In this document: positions 62,801 through 64,000 of the stretch, piece after piece
Layout: each line of letters begins with the position of its first letter
Position numbering within the stretch: the stretch's first letter is position 1
Assembly (NCBI RefSeq): GCF_036884655.1
Contig: NC_088330.1
Span: forward strand, 37,058,501 to 37,122,500
Length of the DNA stretch: 64,000 bases
Direction: 5' to 3'
Source: Musa acuminata AAA Group
Taxonomy: Eukaryota > Streptophyta > Magnoliopsida > Zingiberales > Musaceae
Notes under the pieces: model-generated
What the model was told of the DNA's origin: nothing
Databases searched by the model: none
What the model saw: the letters and a program-made list of their open reading frames with translations, nothing else
Made by a program: the position numbers and the translations under genes

Positions 62801-63965
62801 GTCAGGTAAGACAGACCAAACACAAACTTCCTTAAGCTTAAGAAACTAATTTGTAATCCATGTTGTGTTCTGATTAGAAAACCAATACTGAGCTGAGATC
62901 GACTCTGGCTAGGATAATAGGCAATCTGACCATATGTTTAGTCCTTGATGCAATGAGGATATAGTCATGTTCATGTCAGGATTTCAGGTTCAGAAATTGG
63001 GTTCTGATCAGTATTTTAATACTTTTGGTCATAATCCAACTCCAAGTTACGCCATAAATTTAGGGATGCAAATTGCATTCAGGCCACTAGAGATAATTCT
63101 CTCCTAACATTTGTATTTGTGTGAGTATTTGAAATTACAATGAAACTTTTAGAGACTGAGCTTGTTTTTTGTATTTTGCACGGAAGACTGACCTTGCCTC
63201 ATTCAGTAAAGAAAAGGAATGAGCACCATAAATTTCCAAAAACACAAAGAAGACAGAAGTACCACCTTATTTGGTTCTTAAAAAGTTAATGACAAATACA
63301 TAGTCTTCCAACATTTTATTACATCCTACAACTTGGCCTCAATAGCAAAAGTTTAAGAAATTAGAAGTGATAATTTTAGCATTTGAATAAGTAAAGCTTA
63401 GAACCTAGCAGACAATGCCTTACCCCATCTGAAGCAGAAATTATGGCCTGAAGGTTTGGAATTGAATCAGCACTTTCTATTTTAGGGATAATGTGTATAT
63501 CTGCATGGCAACCTTATTGACAGCAGAGTTGAAGAAATGAAACAAAATAAGATTGCCATGAATTAGTGAACAGACACAATATAAGTATAGCAGTGTTCGA
63601 GGTTTACTTCTGAGAAATTCTTTTAATTCATGTATCACTTTTGCATCTTTAACGAATGAAACTGCAAAGAAATCAACTTCATTGTCCACACCAAACTTAA
63701 TATCTTCCCAATCCTTTTCTGCATGAACACCAGTACTGTTAGGAAATATTTATCAGACACCATAACCAGTAAAAAGAAATTCAACAAGAAGAAATTTCTA
63801 AATATTTTAAAAAAGAAGAAAATTGAAAACCTGTAATGGATGGAAGAGTAGCACTTTTGCCGCGCACATTTAAGTGTCGCCTTGATTTTAGTTCTCCACC
63901 ATCAATTGCTGTGCACTTGACTGTATCAGGAGTCTTGGCCCTTACAGCTAGTGACATCATCCCTC
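59887..63965 (-). CDS. PKP2: Plastidial pyruvate kinase beta subunit, 3' nine exons (5' end outside window)
   Basis: Nine minus-strand exons: 63965-63831, 63718-63608, 63512-63424, 62274-62212, 61509-61334, 61017-60918, 60740-60565, 60199-60091 and 60000-59887 (stop 59889-59887), about 357 residues with consistent phases. Pyruvate kinase makes pyruvate and ATP from phosphoenolpyruvate and ADP; plastid forms feed fatty-acid synthesis. Visible signatures are [40 protein letters not shown], the active-site [15 protein letters not shown] with catalytic Lys, [40 protein letters not shown] and [16 protein letters not shown]. The C-terminal domain ends [20 protein letters not shown]. The long, HLNVRGK-type sequence is the PKP2/PKP3 (beta) class rather than cytosolic or alpha. 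The transit peptide and N-terminal domain lie beyond the right edge. Confidence 0.95.
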
Positions 63966-64000
63966 CTACCAGAATGTCAAGAATCATGTAAAGTTAGCAA

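Overview
This window is nuclear DNA of a flowering plant, most likely a monocot and possibly Musa-like (inference from protein resemblance, GC-rich coding exons and AT-rich introns). It has spliced genes with GT-AG introns, long AT-rich spacers, many TA/GA/CT microsatellites and decayed Ty1-copia fragments. I see no bacterial operons, rRNA, CRISPR or organelle genes. Exon borders below were placed by hand from splice consensus, reading phase and family resemblance.

Layout. 1-4.8 kb: last two exons of a MORN-repeat protein gene (+). 5.9-17 kb: a locally duplicated block. It holds a two-copy upstream module (copy A split by a ~580-bp miniature LTR retrotransposon), a polytopic membrane protein gene (+) with an apparent frame break and 17-residue repeats, an RLCK-VII kinase gene (+), and a collapsed relic of the membrane gene carrying a near-perfect hairpin. 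18.4-19.8 kb: a four-exon BOI/BRG-type RING E3 ligase gene (-). 20-33 kb: gene-poor spacer with a copia reverse-transcriptase relic, an exact 83-bp tandem duplication and a possible broken PMEI-like fragment. 33.0-35.1 kb: an R2R3-MYB gene (-) with the bHLH-interaction signature. 37.7-45.1 kb: an MCC1/NAA60-type N-acetyltransferase gene (+) with a long last intron. 46.2-52.7 kb: an AGD8/9/10-type ArfGAP gene (-), tail-to-tail with it. 55.3-57.2 kb: an ALMT-type anion channel gene (+). 57.6-58.8 kb: a foldback element enclosing a broken DUF3537 gene fragment. 59.9-64 kb: the 3' nine exons of a plastidial pyruvate kinase beta-subunit gene (-), running off the right edge.

The genes are unrelated housekeeping, signalling and transport functions, with no cluster or pathway linking them. 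The kinase and BOI-type ligase are both from families with defence roles, but nothing in the sequence ties them together. The most unusual parts are the 5.9-17 kb duplicated block and the foldback element with its captured gene piece.
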